Shown here in pieces: positions 17,645-26,809 of a DNA stretch of 50,267 nucleotides. Numbering within the stretch: the first letter of the stretch is position 1; each line of letters opens with the position of its first letter. The stretch is from Rhodospirillales bacterium (GTDB lineage Bacteria > Pseudomonadota > Gammaproteobacteria > Burkholderiales > Burkholderiaceae_D): NCBI GenBank assembly GCA_903970305.1, contig CAJCID010000014.1:1-50267 (forward strand), given 5' to 3'. Below the pieces are notes generated by a model. That model ran no database searches, was not told where the DNA came from, and was given only the letters and a program-made list of their open reading frames with translations. A program made the translations under genes and the position numbers.

Positions 17645-18487
17645 TTACCGGTTGTTGCGCGCCATGAAGACGAGCCGCTCAAACAGGTGCACATCCTGCT
17701 CGTTCTTGAGAAGCGCCCCATGCAGGGGCGGGATGATCGCCTTCGTATCCTGGCTATGCAGAGCCTCGGGCGGGATGTCTTCGGCCAACAGAAGCTTCAA
17801 CCAGTCGAGCAGTTCCGAAGTCGAGGGCTTCTTCTTCAGGCCAGGGACATCGCGCATCTGAAAAAACGCCTCGAGCGCCCGTGACACCAGTTCCTTCTTG
17901 ATGCCCGGATAGTGCACGTCCACGATCTGCCTCATCGTGTCCTTGTCCGGAAAGCGGATGTAGTGGAAAAAGCAGCGGCGCAAGAACGCGTCGGGCAGTT
18001 CCTTTTCGTTGTTCGAGGTGATGATCACCAACGGCCTGTGCTTGGCGCGCACCAGTTCGCGGGTCTCATAGACGTGAAACTCCATCCGGTCGAGCTCACG
18101 CAAGAGGTCGTTGGGGAACTCGATATCGGCCTTGTCGACCTCGTCGATCAAGAGCACCGTCGGAACTTCGGACTCGAAGGCCTGCCAGAGCACACCGTGG
18201 ACGATATAGTTCTCGATCGACTTGACCCGCTCGTCTCCCAGTTGGGAGTCGCGCAGGCGCGAGACCGCGTCGTACTCGTAAAGACCCTGCTGGGCCTTGG
18301 TGGTGGACTTGATATGCCATTGGAGCAGCGGCATGCCCAGCGCGAGGGCGACCTCCTCGGCCAGCATCGTCTTGCCGGTCCCCGGTTCGCCCTTGATCAG
18401 CAAAGGGCGCTGCAAAGTCAGCGCGGCATTGACGGCCAGACGCAGGTCCTGGGTCGCGACGTAGTTCTTGGATCCTTCGAAGCGCAT
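17645..18487 (-). CDS. MoxR family AAA+ ATPase
   Basis: A 280-residue AAA+ ATPase of the MoxR branch. Walker A is GEPGTGKTMLAEE (near residue 36), Walker B LLIDEVDKAD (near 106), sensor 1 VIITSNNEKELPDAFLRRC, followed by the C-terminal lid. MoxR ATPases act with VWA partners in maturing enzymes or complexes, and the VWA partner is encoded two genes downstream. I start at ATG 18487 (MRFEGSKNYVATQDL). No clear ribosome-binding site is visible there, but codons further upstream do not resemble the family. It is the first gene of the operon and diverges from the cytochrome genes; a TATACT hexamer about 40 bp upstream may be its -10. Confidence 0.92.
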   Translation of the reverse strand: MRFEGSKNYVATQDLRLAVNAALTLQRPLLIKGEPGTGKTMLAEEVALALGMPLLQWHIKSTTKAQQGLYEYDAVSRLRDSQLGDERVKSIENYIVHGVLWQAFESEVPTVLLIDEVDKADIEFPNDLLRELDRMEFHVYETRELVRAKHRPLVIITSNNEKELPDAFLRRCFFHYIRFPDKDTMRQIVDVHYPGIKKELVSRALEAFFQMRDVPGLKKKPSTSELLDWLKLLLAEDIPPEALHSQDTKAIIPPLHGALLKNEQDVHLFERLVFMARNNR

Positions 18488-18658
18488 GGTTTGGGGGCGT
18501 GAGAGGGGGGAGAGTATGAGTATAAAGGAAGGTCGATCGAACGCTCGCCTTTGGTGGACGTCAGGGGGGCGCTGCGCTACACTAACGCCGCTTTTGCGTC
18601 GCATTTTTGGGGCACACCCCTCGCACTGCGCCCCCTCCCACTCCCTTTCCAGATTGAT

Positions 18659-18991
18659 ATGAACAATTCGTTGAAGTTCGGCGGTCTTGGCCTCGCGCTG
18701 GCGCTGGTCGGACCCGGATTTGCGCAGGATGCCGTGCAAGGCAGCGCCGCGGCAGGCCAGAAGAAGGTGGCCATGTGCGTCGGTTGCCATGGTCTGCCGG
18801 AGTACAAGACGGCCTTTCCCGAGGTCTATCGGGTGCCGATGATCGGTGGCCAGAATGCGCAGTACATCCAGAATGCCCTGCACGAATACAAGAAGGGCGA
18901 GCGCACGCATCCCTCGATGCGCTATATCGCCGGCAGCCTCACGGATCAGGACATCGCCGACATCGCGGCCTACTACTCTTCAGTAAAATGA
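18659..18991 (+). CDS. periplasmic cytochrome c, class I (small)
   Basis: A 110-residue exported monohaem cytochrome. A Sec signal peptide (MNNSLKFGGLGLALALVGPGFAQ) probably ends after residue 23. The haem site is CVGCH, and the likely sixth ligand is the Met in THPSMRY. The C-terminal helix DQDIADIAAYYSS is typical of cytochrome c4/c5-like single domains. The stop overlaps the start of a second cytochrome (ATGA), so the two are co-translated and may work as a pair in electron transfer to a terminal oxidase. It diverges from the moxR operon. Confidence 0.9.
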   Translation: MNNSLKFGGLGLALALVGPGFAQDAVQGSAAAGQKKVAMCVGCHGLPEYKTAFPEVYRVPMIGGQNAQYIQNALHEYKKGERTHPSMRYIAGSLTDQDIADIAAYYSSVK

Positions 18992-19365
18992 TCGGGAGCA
19001 CGAAGTTGGATATTTTTGGAAAGCGTCTCGTCCTCTGCGTTGCCCTTTCTGTGGTGGCCGCCCCTGCCTTCGCCGGAGGCGACATCGACAGCGGCAAGGA
19101 GCTGGCGACGAAGAAATACGCCTGTGCATCGTGTCACGGGTCGAATTTCAACAACCCGATCGACCCGAGCTATCCGAAGCTCGCAGGGCAGCATGCCGAC
19201 TATCTGGCCCACGCGCTGGTGTCCTACAAGGAGAGCAGCAATCCTTCGATCGGTCGCAAGAACGCGATCATGGCGTCCCAGGCGGCCCCCCTGTCAGATC
19301 ACGAGATCAAGGACATCGCGGCCTACCTGGAAAGCCTGCCACCGAGCGTCATCACGCACCACTGA
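18988..19365 (+). CDS. periplasmic cytochrome c, class I (second of a pair)
   Basis: A 125-residue exported monohaem cytochrome. A signal peptide (FGKRLVLCVALSVVAAPAFA) precedes GGDIDSGKELA. The haem site is CASCHG; the Met ligand is probably in NAIMASQA. The helix HEIKDIAAYLESLP closes the fold. ATG 18988 overlaps the first cytochrome stop by 4 bp (ATGA). A TTG at 19006 with GGGAG 8 bases upstream is an alternative start and would give a more ordinary signal peptide length. The pair resembles a c4-type two-domain cytochrome split into two genes. Confidence 0.9.
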   Translation: MIGSTKLDIFGKRLVLCVALSVVAAPAFAGGDIDSGKELATKKYACASCHGSNFNNPIDPSYPKLAGQHADYLAHALVSYKESSNPSIGRKNAIMASQAAPLSDHEIKDIAAYLESLPPSVITHH

Positions 19366-19410
19366 TACCCGACGGGGACCGGCTCGAAGCCCGCCCAGGG
19401 CCCCCGGCAG

Positions 19411-19839
19411 CTAGCCGGCCTTCTTGCGCACGCACTCCAGATAGGCCTGTCCATCGGGTTCGGTCTTGTTGCGCTGGGCCATCCACAGCATCTGCCCTAA
19501 GCATTCCATGACCGCATGGTGGGCCGCGTGAAGGGAATCGAGACGTCCTGCGAGCGCGAGGGTCGCCGCGCGGATGCCGGCGGGCTGATCGATCGAGAGT
19601 TGCTCGGTGATCGACAGATGCATCGCCAGATGCAGGTAAGGATTGGCGCGTTCGCGCTCGGGCGTGTAGTCCTCCTCGAGCGCGGCAGGTCCGGCCTCTA
19701 GCGCACCATGAAATTCAGGGTGCTCTAGGATCCAATCGATCGCGATCGTCTCCAGAGGCGTCTGGATCTCACCGTCTCGATGCTTCTTCCAGGCCTCGAT
19801 GAAAAACAGGCGCACTTCCGAGCGCGAGGGATTGAACAC
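19411..19839 (-). CDS. DUF1841 family protein
   Basis: A 142-residue soluble protein of the DUF1841 family, which is of unknown function. It opens with FNPSRSEVRLFFIEAWKK and contains the conserved PYLHLAMHLSITEQLSID near residue 75, a His-rich helix that could bind metal. The start is GTG 19839, supported by GGGAGGA 8 bases upstream; no ATG fits. It follows nth by 29 bp on the same strand, so it is probably the last gene of the rnfB-like/nth operon. Confidence 0.85.
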   Translation of the reverse strand: MFNPSRSEVRLFFIEAWKKHRDGEIQTPLETIAIDWILEHPEFHGALEAGPAALEEDYTPERERANPYLHLAMHLSITEQLSIDQPAGIRAATLALAGRLDSLHAAHHAVMECLGQMLWMAQRNKTEPDGQAYLECVRKKAG

Positions 19840-19868
19840 GTGAGTTGTCCTCCCGGGTGGCTTCTGGC

Positions 19869-20531
19869 TTACGAAGCGGCGGCGACCGACTTGCCCGGAA
19901 AGCGGCACAGTTCGCGCACCACGCATGTGCCGCAAAGCGGTTGCCGGGCGCGGCAGGTATAGCGCCCAAGCAGAATGAGCCAGTGGTGCGCGTCCTGCAG
20001 GTAAGGGGTGGGGATGACCTTCAGAAGCTCGGTTTCGACCGCCAGTGGATCCTTGCCAGGTGCCAAGCCGGTGCGGTTTGCGACCCTGAAAATATGGGTA
20101 TCGACGGCCACGGTCGGCTCGCCGAAGATGGTGTTCAGGATCACATTGGCCGTCTTGCGGCCCACCCCGGGCAGCGCCTCAAGCTGGTGCCGCTCGGAGG
20201 GAACCTTCGAGGCGTGCTGCTCGATCAGGATCTGAGCCATGGCGACCACATTATGCGCCTTGGTGCGATAAAGGCCGATCGTCTGCACGATCTCGCGCAA
20301 GCTCGATTCGCCAAGGGCGACGATGGCCTCGGGCGTGTGGGCCAAGGGGAACAGGCGGCGCGTGACCCGGTTCACCGAAACATCGGTCGCCTGCGCCGAA
20401 AGAATCACGGCGACCAAGAGCTCAAATGGGCTCGTGTATTCGAGTTCGGTCTCAGGCTTCGGATTGGCGGCTTTGAGCCGCTCGAAAAACTGGATTCGCT
20501 CGGCCGGGGTCAGGCGCCTACGGGTCGACAT
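19869..20531 (-). CDS. nth: endonuclease III (DNA glycosylase/AP lyase)
   Basis: The 220-residue enzyme removes oxidised pyrimidines and cuts the resulting abasic site. It shows the helix-hairpin-helix LPGVGRKTANVIL with the catalytic Lys, the catalytic Asp in VDTHIFRV, and the C-terminal [4Fe-4S] ligand pattern Cys-x6-Cys-x2-Cys-x5-Cys (CRARQPLCGTCVVRELC). All are intact. It starts 27 bp after the rnfB-like gene and is followed by DUF1841. Confidence 0.96.
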   Translation of the reverse strand: MSTRRRLTPAERIQFFERLKAANPKPETELEYTSPFELLVAVILSAQATDVSVNRVTRRLFPLAHTPEAIVALGESSLREIVQTIGLYRTKAHNVVAMAQILIEQHASKVPSERHQLEALPGVGRKTANVILNTIFGEPTVAVDTHIFRVANRTGLAPGKDPLAVETELLKVIPTPYLQDAHHWLILLGRYTCRARQPLCGTCVVRELCRFPGKSVAAAS

Positions 20532-20558
20532 CGCTTCAGTGTATCAAGCTTATTGGCA

Positions 20559-21218
20559 TCAGTCTGAGGCCAGGGGGCGGCTCGGACGAGCGAGGCGAGC
20601 CAAACGCGCGCGCTCAAGAGCCGCCTCGATCGTCGCGCGTTTGCGCTCCACAGAATGGCTCGCCGCGTTTTGCTGGAGGGTCCCGGGCCGCGGGCCAGAC
20701 AGCGCCAGCAGGTGCGCCTCGCGCAACCTCGCCTCCTCCGCACGGCGTTTCTGGCGTTCTTCAAAGCGTCCCCGCGCACTCTCTGCCCGCCTCGTGTCCC
20801 AGCGAAAAGGTGCCGGCAAGGTGCTGATGCAATCGACGGGACAAGGGGGCAGGCAGAGCATGCAACCGGTGCACCGATCGGCCAAGACGGTATGCATCTG
20901 CTTTGGGGCTCCCACGATTGCATCGACCGGACAGGCCTTAATGCACAGCGTGCAACCGATGCAGTGCTCCTCCTCGATGGTCACGACTTCTGGCACGCCT
21001 GGCGTGCCCAAGAGTGGATCGAGCGGCACTTCGGGCTCGCCAAGCAGATCCGCCAGCATGCGCACTCCATCCTGGCCACCCGGGGGACATTGATTCAGAC
21101 GGGCTCTGCCGGCTGCCAGCGCCTCGGCATAGGGCCTGCAGCCTGGGTAGCCGCAGCGCTCGCATTGGGTCTGCGGCAAAACCGCGTCGATCCGGTCTGC
21201 CAAAGAGAGAGTGTCCAT
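20559..21218 (-). CDS. rsxB: RnfB/RsxB-like ferredoxin protein, without membrane anchor
   Basis: A 219-residue iron-sulfur protein. Residues 15-55 carry the RnfB-type four-Fe domain ([16 protein letters not shown] then NQCPPGG). Residues 75-140 carry two ferredoxin [4Fe-4S] motifs ([14 protein letters not shown] and [14 protein letters not shown]). The C-terminus is a long Arg/Glu/Ala-rich helix. RnfB of the Rnf/Rsx complex begins with a membrane helix, and none is present here: the protein starts directly with [25 protein letters not shown] before ATG 21218 supports that start. No other rnf/rsx gene is in view. It probably serves as a soluble electron carrier; its position directly before nth, itself an Fe-S enzyme, is notable. 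Confidence 0.85.
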   Translation of the reverse strand: MDTLSLADRIDAVLPQTQCERCGYPGCRPYAEALAAGRARLNQCPPGGQDGVRMLADLLGEPEVPLDPLLGTPGVPEVVTIEEEHCIGCTLCIKACPVDAIVGAPKQMHTVLADRCTGCMLCLPPCPVDCISTLPAPFRWDTRRAESARGRFEERQKRRAEEARLREAHLLALSGPRPGTLQQNAASHSVERKRATIEAALERARLARLARPSRPLASD

Positions 21219-21250
21219 GCTCTTCCCCGCGCCAGGCAGGGCGCGAAAGG

Positions 21251-22477
21251 CTAGGCGTACTTGCGGATGAAATCGTGGATGCGTGGGTAGATCACTTCGC
21301 GCCAGCGGCGTCCACTGAATATACCGTAGTGGCCGCACTGGGGCGCCGTGAAGTGTTGCTTGTGCGTCTTGGGGATGCCCGCGCACAGACCTTGGGCAGC
21401 CTCGGTCTGACCGCTACCGGAGATGTCATCGAGTTCGCCCTCGATGGTGAACAGTGCGACCGTACGGATGTCCGCCGGCAGGACCGGCTGATCGCGGACC
21501 TTCCAGGTTCCAAGCGGCATGGCGTGGTCCTGAAAAACGGTCTTGATCGTATCCAGATAGTACTCGGCAGGCATATCGAGCACCGCGTTGTACTCGTCGT
21601 AGAACTTGCGGTGCGCCTGCGCGTCCTCATCGTCGCCTTTGACGAGATCGAGATAGAAATCCCAGTGCGATTCGAGATGCCTGTCCGGATTCATCGCGAC
21701 GAACCCAGCATGCTGCAAGAAGCCGGGATAGACGCGCCGCAGATAGCCGGGGTAATTGGCCGGCACGCTGTAGATCACGTTGTTCTCGAACCAGGAGAAG
21801 GGCTTGGTGACAGCAAGCGTGTTGACCGCGGTCGGGCTGCGCCGCGGATCGATCGGACCACCCATCATCGTCATCGAGCGCGGCAGCTTCGGATCTTTCG
21901 CGGTGGCCATGAGAGAGATGGCGGCCAACACCGGCGCCGTCGGCTGGCACACCGAGATACAGTGGACGTCAGGCCCGAGGAGCCTGATGAACTCCTGGGC
22001 GTACTCGATGTAGTCGTCCAGATGAAACGGGCCCTCGGCGAGCGGCACCATGCGCGCGTCAACCCAGTCGGTGATGTAGACGTCGTGCGCAACGATGAGC
22101 TGTCGCACCGTATCGCGCAGGAGCGTCGAGTGGTGACCAGACAGCGGGGCAAAGACCAGAACGACCGGATCGGCCGGACGTTTTGCCGGCAGAAAGCGCT
22201 CGAAGTGGATCAGTCTGCAAAAAGGCTTTTGCAAGACGACCTTCTCGACGACAGGCACCTCCCGACCCTCGATGATGGTGGTGTGCAGTCCGAATTCGGG
22301 CTTCTCGTATTCCTTGCCAAGACGGAAGAAGAGTTCATAGCCGGCCGCGACGCGGTTCGCGAAAGGCATGTAGGCCAAGGGGCTGTGCGGATCGGAAAAC
22401 GCCTTGGCTCCCGCCTCGGCGAAGGCCGTCATCGGGTTCAAAAACGCACGCTGCAGCTCATGTAATTGGTAAAGCAT
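21251..22477 (-). CDS. phaZ: intracellular polyhydroxyalkanoate depolymerase
   Basis: A 408-residue PHA depolymerase of the PhaZ1 type, which mobilises stored native PHA granules. The catalytic nucleophile is Cys177 in [10 protein letters not shown], replacing the lipase-box Ser, as in the Ralstonia PhaZ1 group. The catalytic Asp lies in [13 protein letters not shown] and the His in [13 protein letters not shown]. No signal peptide is present, in line with a cytoplasmic role. A promoter with TTGCGG, 17 bp, CATAAT lies upstream (22500-22528), and AAAGGGG precedes the ATG. The rnfB-like gene follows after 32 bp. Confidence 0.93.
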   Translation of the reverse strand: MLYQLHELQRAFLNPMTAFAEAGAKAFSDPHSPLAYMPFANRVAAGYELFFRLGKEYEKPEFGLHTTIIEGREVPVVEKVVLQKPFCRLIHFERFLPAKRPADPVVLVFAPLSGHHSTLLRDTVRQLIVAHDVYITDWVDARMVPLAEGPFHLDDYIEYAQEFIRLLGPDVHCISVCQPTAPVLAAISLMATAKDPKLPRSMTMMGGPIDPRRSPTAVNTLAVTKPFSWFENNVIYSVPANYPGYLRRVYPGFLQHAGFVAMNPDRHLESHWDFYLDLVKGDDEDAQAHRKFYDEYNAVLDMPAEYYLDTIKTVFQDHAMPLGTWKVRDQPVLPADIRTVALFTIEGELDDISGSGQTEAAQGLCAGIPKTHKQHFTAPQCGHYGIFSGRRWREVIYPRIHDFIRKYA

Positions 22478-22499
22478 GGACGCCCCTTTAGTGCCTCAA

Positions 22500-22528
22500 A
22501 TTATGCTCCCGATGAGGGCCCGCCGCAA
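22500..22528 (-). promoter_or_regulatory. sigma-70 promoter of phaZ
   Basis: On the minus strand TTGCGG (22528-22523), a 17-bp spacer and CATAAT (22505-22500) lie 23 bp before the phaZ ATG. An inverted repeat GCCCGC/GCGGGC (22518-22540) overlaps the -35 and may be an operator. The rest of 22541-22702 has no gene that I can support. Confidence 0.5.
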
Positions 22529-22702
22529 TCCACTGCGGGCGCTAGCGCACTGAAATGGTGAGTACCCTTACTTACTTACTGACTCACTTCTTGCGCGCGT
22601 TGTGGCGCAATACACAAGCGTTTGACATTCAGCCTCGGGACAACCCTGATCTCTTTCGCGCAGCGCGCAAACACGCAGAGGGCGCCATGCTCCAGACGCG
22701 CA

Positions 22703-23488
22703 TCACCAGTAGTTTTCGACACACAGGGTGCCGGGCTTTTGCCTGCGCGACGTTGCGTAGCCTTGTGCTCCGAGGAGCGTGCGCATTTCTGAGACCATCG
22801 CCGGATTGCCGCACAAGAGCACCCGGCTGCGCTCGAGTTGCAGTTGCAGCATGGCCGCCGCCTCGAGCCGGCCGCTTGCGAAAAGCTCGGGGATGCGTTC
22901 GTGCAGGTAGAGCGGCTCAGTGCTGCGCGTGACGATCGGGACGTAGTGCAATCGGGCCCGTGACGCACCAAATGGGGGCGTCTTGCACATGGCCTCGAGC
23001 GTCTCGCGATACGCCAGTTCTCCCGCTTGGCGCACGCTGTGAACCACGACGAGGTTCTCGTAGTCTTGCCAGATCGCGGACTCCTGCAGGATCGAGAGGA
23101 ACGGCGCCAAGCCGGTGCCGGTGGCGATCATCCACAAATCCAATCCGGGTGCAAACCCCGCGGTCGTCAGGAACCCGAAGCTCGCGCGGTCGACGTACAT
23201 CGAGTCACCGGGCGCGAGCCGGACTAATTCGGTTGTGAATTCGCCACTCGGCAGGATCACCGAGCAGAATTCCAGATGGTCTGCCTGGCTTGCCGAGGCG
23301 ATCGAATAGGCGCGCCAGACGATCTGTGGCAAGTCCGACTCATCGACGATCTTCGGTAGTCCAAGGCGCGCGAACTGACCGGCCGTAAAGCGATATCCCG
23401 CGGGTCTGGTGAGCCGAAAGGACACGAGATTGGGTGTCCAGGGCTGCACCGAGAGGACCCGTTCTAGCGTGTATTTTTCAGAATTCAT
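22703..23488 (-). CDS. fpr: ferredoxin-NADP(+) reductase
   Basis: A 261-residue flavoenzyme that exchanges electrons between NADPH and ferredoxin or flavodoxin. The FAD domain contains RAYSIAS (near residue 60) and the GEFTTELVRLAPGD segment. The NADP domain has the phosphate loop IATGTGLAPFLSIL near residue 122 and CGNPAMVSEM near 228. The C-terminus is GTLCVENYW, with an aromatic end as in bacterial subclass I enzymes. The fdxA ferredoxin gene lies 69 bp upstream on the same strand, so the two are likely functional partners. Confidence 0.93.
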   Translation of the reverse strand: MNSEKYTLERVLSVQPWTPNLVSFRLTRPAGYRFTAGQFARLGLPKIVDESDLPQIVWRAYSIASASQADHLEFCSVILPSGEFTTELVRLAPGDSMYVDRASFGFLTTAGFAPGLDLWMIATGTGLAPFLSILQESAIWQDYENLVVVHSVRQAGELAYRETLEAMCKTPPFGASRARLHYVPIVTRSTEPLYLHERIPELFASGRLEAAAMLQLQLERSRVLLCGNPAMVSEMRTLLGAQGYATSRRQKPGTLCVENYW

Positions 23489-23557
23489 GGGCGCTCTACT
23501 GCGCTGTCGATCGCGCAGCGATACCGGGACGGATGGGCGCTGTCGGGCGGGGTCTGG

Positions 23558-23881
23558 CTACTTCTCGAGATACTGGATCTTGTCCGGCTTGTCTTTCCAC
23601 TCGTCGGCGTCGGGGAAGTGGGGCTTCATGCGCGTGATGCTCGGCCAGTCCTTGGAGAGCTCCAGATTGATCTCGATGAACTTCTTCTGGTCATTCGGGA
23701 CGTCCTCCTCGGCATAGATCGCATTGACCGGGCATTCCGGGATGCACACTGCGCAATCGATGCATTCGTCCGGATCGATCACCAGAAAATTCGGCCCTTC
23801 GCGAAAGCAGTCGACCGGGCACACATCCACACAATCCGTGTAGCGGCATTTGATACAGGATTCGGTCACCACGTGCGTCAT
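23558..23881 (-). CDS. fdxA: 7Fe ferredoxin FdxA ([3Fe-4S][4Fe-4S])
   Basis: A 107-residue low-potential ferredoxin. The cysteine pattern [17 protein letters not shown] followed by [16 protein letters not shown] is that of 7Fe ferredoxins, where one Cys of the first ferredoxin motif is replaced. The C-terminal 50-residue extension ([18 protein letters not shown]) is typical of FdxA. I start at ATG 23881, with GGAG 5 bases upstream, giving the usual length. It is transcribed toward the ferredoxin-NADP reductase gene. TTAAAAT at about 50 bp upstream may be its -10. Confidence 0.95.
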   Translation of the reverse strand: MTHVVTESCIKCRYTDCVDVCPVDCFREGPNFLVIDPDECIDCAVCIPECPVNAIYAEEDVPNDQKKFIEINLELSKDWPSITRMKPHFPDADEWKDKPDKIQYLEK

Positions 23882-24076
23882 GCGAACTCCATCTGTCATC
23901 TCGAGAGTGCCGCCATTTTAACCCACCTCCTGTAGCGCCGCTGGCCGAACCCATACGCCCGAAGGGTCTTTCTGCGAAAGGCCAGCAGACCCGCTTTTAA
24001 GGTAGCATGTTTGATGCATGGTCTCGCCAGGGGCCCCTGCAGACGGCCAACCGAGGGCACCCGTGCCTGCGACGCG

Positions 24077-25282
24077 ATGATCATCACCTCCCTTCTGGAC
24101 ACCGACCTCTACAAGTTCACTATGATGCAGGTGGTCCTGCACCACTTTCCGGCCGCCCAGGTCGAATACCGCTTTCGCTGCCGCACCCCCGGGGTTGATC
24201 TGGTGCCGTGCATCGAAGAGATCCGGGAGGAGATCCAGGCCCTTTGCAGCTTACGGTTTCGCGAGAAGGAGCTGGCCTACATCCGGGCGATGCGCTTCAT
24301 CAAGAACGACTTCGTGGACTTCCTCGGCTTGTTCCAGATGAACGAGAAGTACATCGTCGTCGAGCCGTCCGAGCGCGTTTCCGGCGAGATCGAGATCACG
24401 GTGAAGGGACCTTGGCTGCATACGATCCTCTTTGAGATCCCGGTGCTTGCGATCGTCAATGAGATCTACTTCCGGCAGAACCACCCGTTTCCCGACCATA
24501 CCGAAGGCCGCCGCCGCCTGGCCGAGAAGATCGAGCTGATCGCGGGCGACCCGACGCTCGAGGACTGCAAGATCGCCGACTACGGGACCCGGCGGCGCTT
24601 CTCGCGCACCTGGCACGAAGAGGTGATCCTGACCCTGCGCGAGAGCCTTGGGCACCATCTGGCCGGTACCAGCAACGTCTGGTTTGCCTACCGGCACAAC
24701 CTGATCCCCCTGGGGACCATGGCTCACGAGTACCTGCAGGCCTGCCAGGCCCTTGGGCCCAGGCTGCGCGACTCTCAAATTTTCGGATTCGAGATGTGGG
24801 CCAAGGAATATCGGGGTGACCTGGGTATCGCCTTATCCGATGTCTACGGTTTCGATGCGTTCCTGCGCGACTTCGACATGTACTTCTGCAAGCTCTTCGA
24901 TGGTGTGCGCCACGACTCGGGTGATCCCTTGGCCTGGGGCGAGCGCATGATCGCGCACTATGCGCGCAATCGGGTGGATCCGCAGACCAAGACCCTCATC
25001 TTTTCGGACGGGCTTGATGTGCCCCGCGTCATCGAACTGTACCGGCGCTTTAAGGATCGGGTGCGGCTGGCCTTTGGCGTGGGCACCAATCTCACCAACG
25101 ATCTGGGTTACGTGCCCTTGCAGATCGTCATGAAGATGGTCCGCTGCAACGGTCAGCCGGTCGCGAAGCTCTCCGACACCCCGGCCAAGAACATGTGTGA
25201 CGACGAGGCCTACCTGGCTTACCTGCGTCAGGTTTTCGAGATCCCAGCTCCGGCCAGCGCGCCGGCCGCGGCGATCCAGTGA
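24077..25282 (+). CDS. pncB: nicotinate phosphoribosyltransferase
   Basis: A 401-residue enzyme that makes nicotinate mononucleotide from nicotinate and phosphoribosyl pyrophosphate in NAD salvage. It opens with the typical [42 protein letters not shown] contains His217, at the place of the histidine phosphorylated in this family, and the phosphoribosyl-binding [12 protein letters not shown] is near residue 335. The length equals E. coli PncB. I start at ATG 24077; the upstream open frame has no family similarity. The permease gene follows on the same strand. Confidence 0.95.
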   Translation: MIITSLLDTDLYKFTMMQVVLHHFPAAQVEYRFRCRTPGVDLVPCIEEIREEIQALCSLRFREKELAYIRAMRFIKNDFVDFLGLFQMNEKYIVVEPSERVSGEIEITVKGPWLHTILFEIPVLAIVNEIYFRQNHPFPDHTEGRRRLAEKIELIAGDPTLEDCKIADYGTRRRFSRTWHEEVILTLRESLGHHLAGTSNVWFAYRHNLIPLGTMAHEYLQACQALGPRLRDSQIFGFEMWAKEYRGDLGIALSDVYGFDAFLRDFDMYFCKLFDGVRHDSGDPLAWGERMIAHYARNRVDPQTKTLIFSDGLDVPRVIELYRRFKDRVRLAFGVGTNLTNDLGYVPLQIVMKMVRCNGQPVAKLSDTPAKNMCDDEAYLAYLRQVFEIPAPASAPAAAIQ

Positions 25283-25366
25283 GCCGTTCCTCGATTGGCG
25301 TGGCGTGGCGTTGGCGCCTCTGCGAGAATCCGGGGCGGGCGGCAAGCACCCCTGGGTCAGGCGCTC

Positions 25367-26794
25367 GTGCCTAGACCGAAGAGCCCGGGCAGCTCTCGAT
25401 TCGGACTGCACGCCCTAGTCCTTCTGAGCCCATGCCCCGCGGGCGCGGCGGGATTTTCCGGCGCGTCCCTGTCACTCCTCTGGGGTCTGCCCTTTGCGGG
25501 CGTTCTTCTCTCGATCGCGCTCTTGCCACTGGTTGCAGCAGACTTCTGGCATGACCATTACGGTAAGATCGCCGCGGCATGGTCGGTTCTTTTTCTGGTG
25601 CCCTTTGCGATCCAGTTCGGACCCCTCGAGGCAGTGCACCAGATGGGGCATGCGCTCCTCACAGAGTATCTGCCGTTTGTCGTCTTGCTCTTTTCGCTGT
25701 ACACGATCGCAGGCGGTCTGTGCGTCAATTTGCGCCTGGGCGGTACGCCCTGGGTCAACACCGCCGTCCTTGCAGTCGGGGCGCTGCTGGCCAGCGTCAT
25801 GGGGACGACAGGGGCCGCGATGCTTCTCATCCGCCCGCTGTTGCGCGCCAATGCGCGGCGCCTCTACAAGACCCATCTCGTGGTCTTCTTCATCTTCCTT
25901 GTAGCCAATGTCGGAGGGGCCCTTTCCCCTTTGGGCGATCCCCCGCTTTTTCTGGGATTTCTCGAGGGCGTGCCCTTTTTCTGGACAACCCAGGCGCTCT
26001 GGCTGCCTACGCTCGTCCTGTGGGTGCTCCTGTTGGGCGCGTTTCTGATCATCGACTCGGGCTTCGTCGCCCGCGAGAGACGATTGGGCCATCTGGGGGA
26101 GCCGGGTCTTCAGGATCCTGGCCCGCCTCTGATCGGCCAGGTGAACCTGGTGCTTCTGGCGGGGATCATCGGTACGGTCCTCTTCTCCGGGCTCTGGAAG
26201 CCAGATATCTCCTTTGCCGTGCTCGGCACTCCAGTGGCACTAGAGAATCTGGTGCGCGACGGCGTCTTGCTTGCATTGAGCCTGCTCTCCTTGGCGATCA
26301 CACCGCAGGAGGCATACCGGCGCAATGCCTTCCACTGGGGCCCGATCAAGGAGGTCGCCAAGCTCTTCCTGGCGATCTTCCTGACGATCATTCCGGTCAT
26401 CGCGATCCTCCAGGCAGGCGATGAGGGCGCGTTGGCCGCACTCACCCAACTCGTCACCCGAGCCGATGGGGCGCCTCACGAGGCTCGCTACTTCTGGTTC
26501 ACAGGCGGCCTATCGGCCTTTCTGGACAATGCGCCGACCTATCTCGTCTTTTTCAACCCGGCAGGCGGCAACGCCGCCGTGCTGACTCGCGAAGGCACGG
26601 TACTCGCTGCAATCTCCTTGGGTGCGGTCTACATGGGGGCTTTGACGTATATCGGTAATGCCCCAAACTTCATGGTCAAGGCCATCGCCGAGGATGCGGG
26701 CGTGCCGATGCCCTCGTTTTTCGGCTACATGGCCTGGAGCGCTGCACTGCTTCTGCCCTTGCTTGCCTTCATCGCCTGGCTGCTCTTTTCCTGA
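25367..26794 (+). CDS. Na+/H+ antiporter-like permease (ArsB/NhaD superfamily)
   Basis: An integral inner-membrane protein with about 11-12 hydrophobic segments, probably a sodium/proton antiporter. Recognisable parts are WGLPFAGVLLSIALLPLVA near the N-terminus, GTTGAAMLLIRPLLRAN, VANVGGALSPLGDPPLFLG, and the second-half pair GGLSAFLDNAPTYLVFF and YIGNAPNFMVKAIAE. These paired Asn-Ala-Pro loops are typical of the superfamily. The start is uncertain: I use GTG 25367, which leaves a short positively charged leader and a hydrophobic stretch ending PAGAAG, possibly a cleaved signal. The conserved part begins about 30 residues later. The ion specificity is inferred from the family. Confidence 0.8.
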   Translation: MPRPKSPGSSRFGLHALVLLSPCPAGAAGFSGASLSLLWGLPFAGVLLSIALLPLVAADFWHDHYGKIAAAWSVLFLVPFAIQFGPLEAVHQMGHALLTEYLPFVVLLFSLYTIAGGLCVNLRLGGTPWVNTAVLAVGALLASVMGTTGAAMLLIRPLLRANARRLYKTHLVVFFIFLVANVGGALSPLGDPPLFLGFLEGVPFFWTTQALWLPTLVLWVLLLGAFLIIDSGFVARERRLGHLGEPGLQDPGPPLIGQVNLVLLAGIIGTVLFSGLWKPDISFAVLGTPVALENLVRDGVLLALSLLSLAITPQEAYRRNAFHWGPIKEVAKLFLAIFLTIIPVIAILQAGDEGALAALTQLVTRADGAPHEARYFWFTGGLSAFLDNAPTYLVFFNPAGGNAAVLTREGTVLAAISLGAVYMGALTYIGNAPNFMVKAIAEDAGVPMPSFFGYMAWSAALLLPLLAFIAWLLFS

Positions 26795-26809
26795 AAGGGG
26801 GAACCCTTC

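Noticed and set aside
22567-22578. Three CTTA units in the phaZ-fpr intergenic region, considered as a phase-variable repeat.
   Set aside because: Only three copies, outside any gene and not placed in a promoter spacer.
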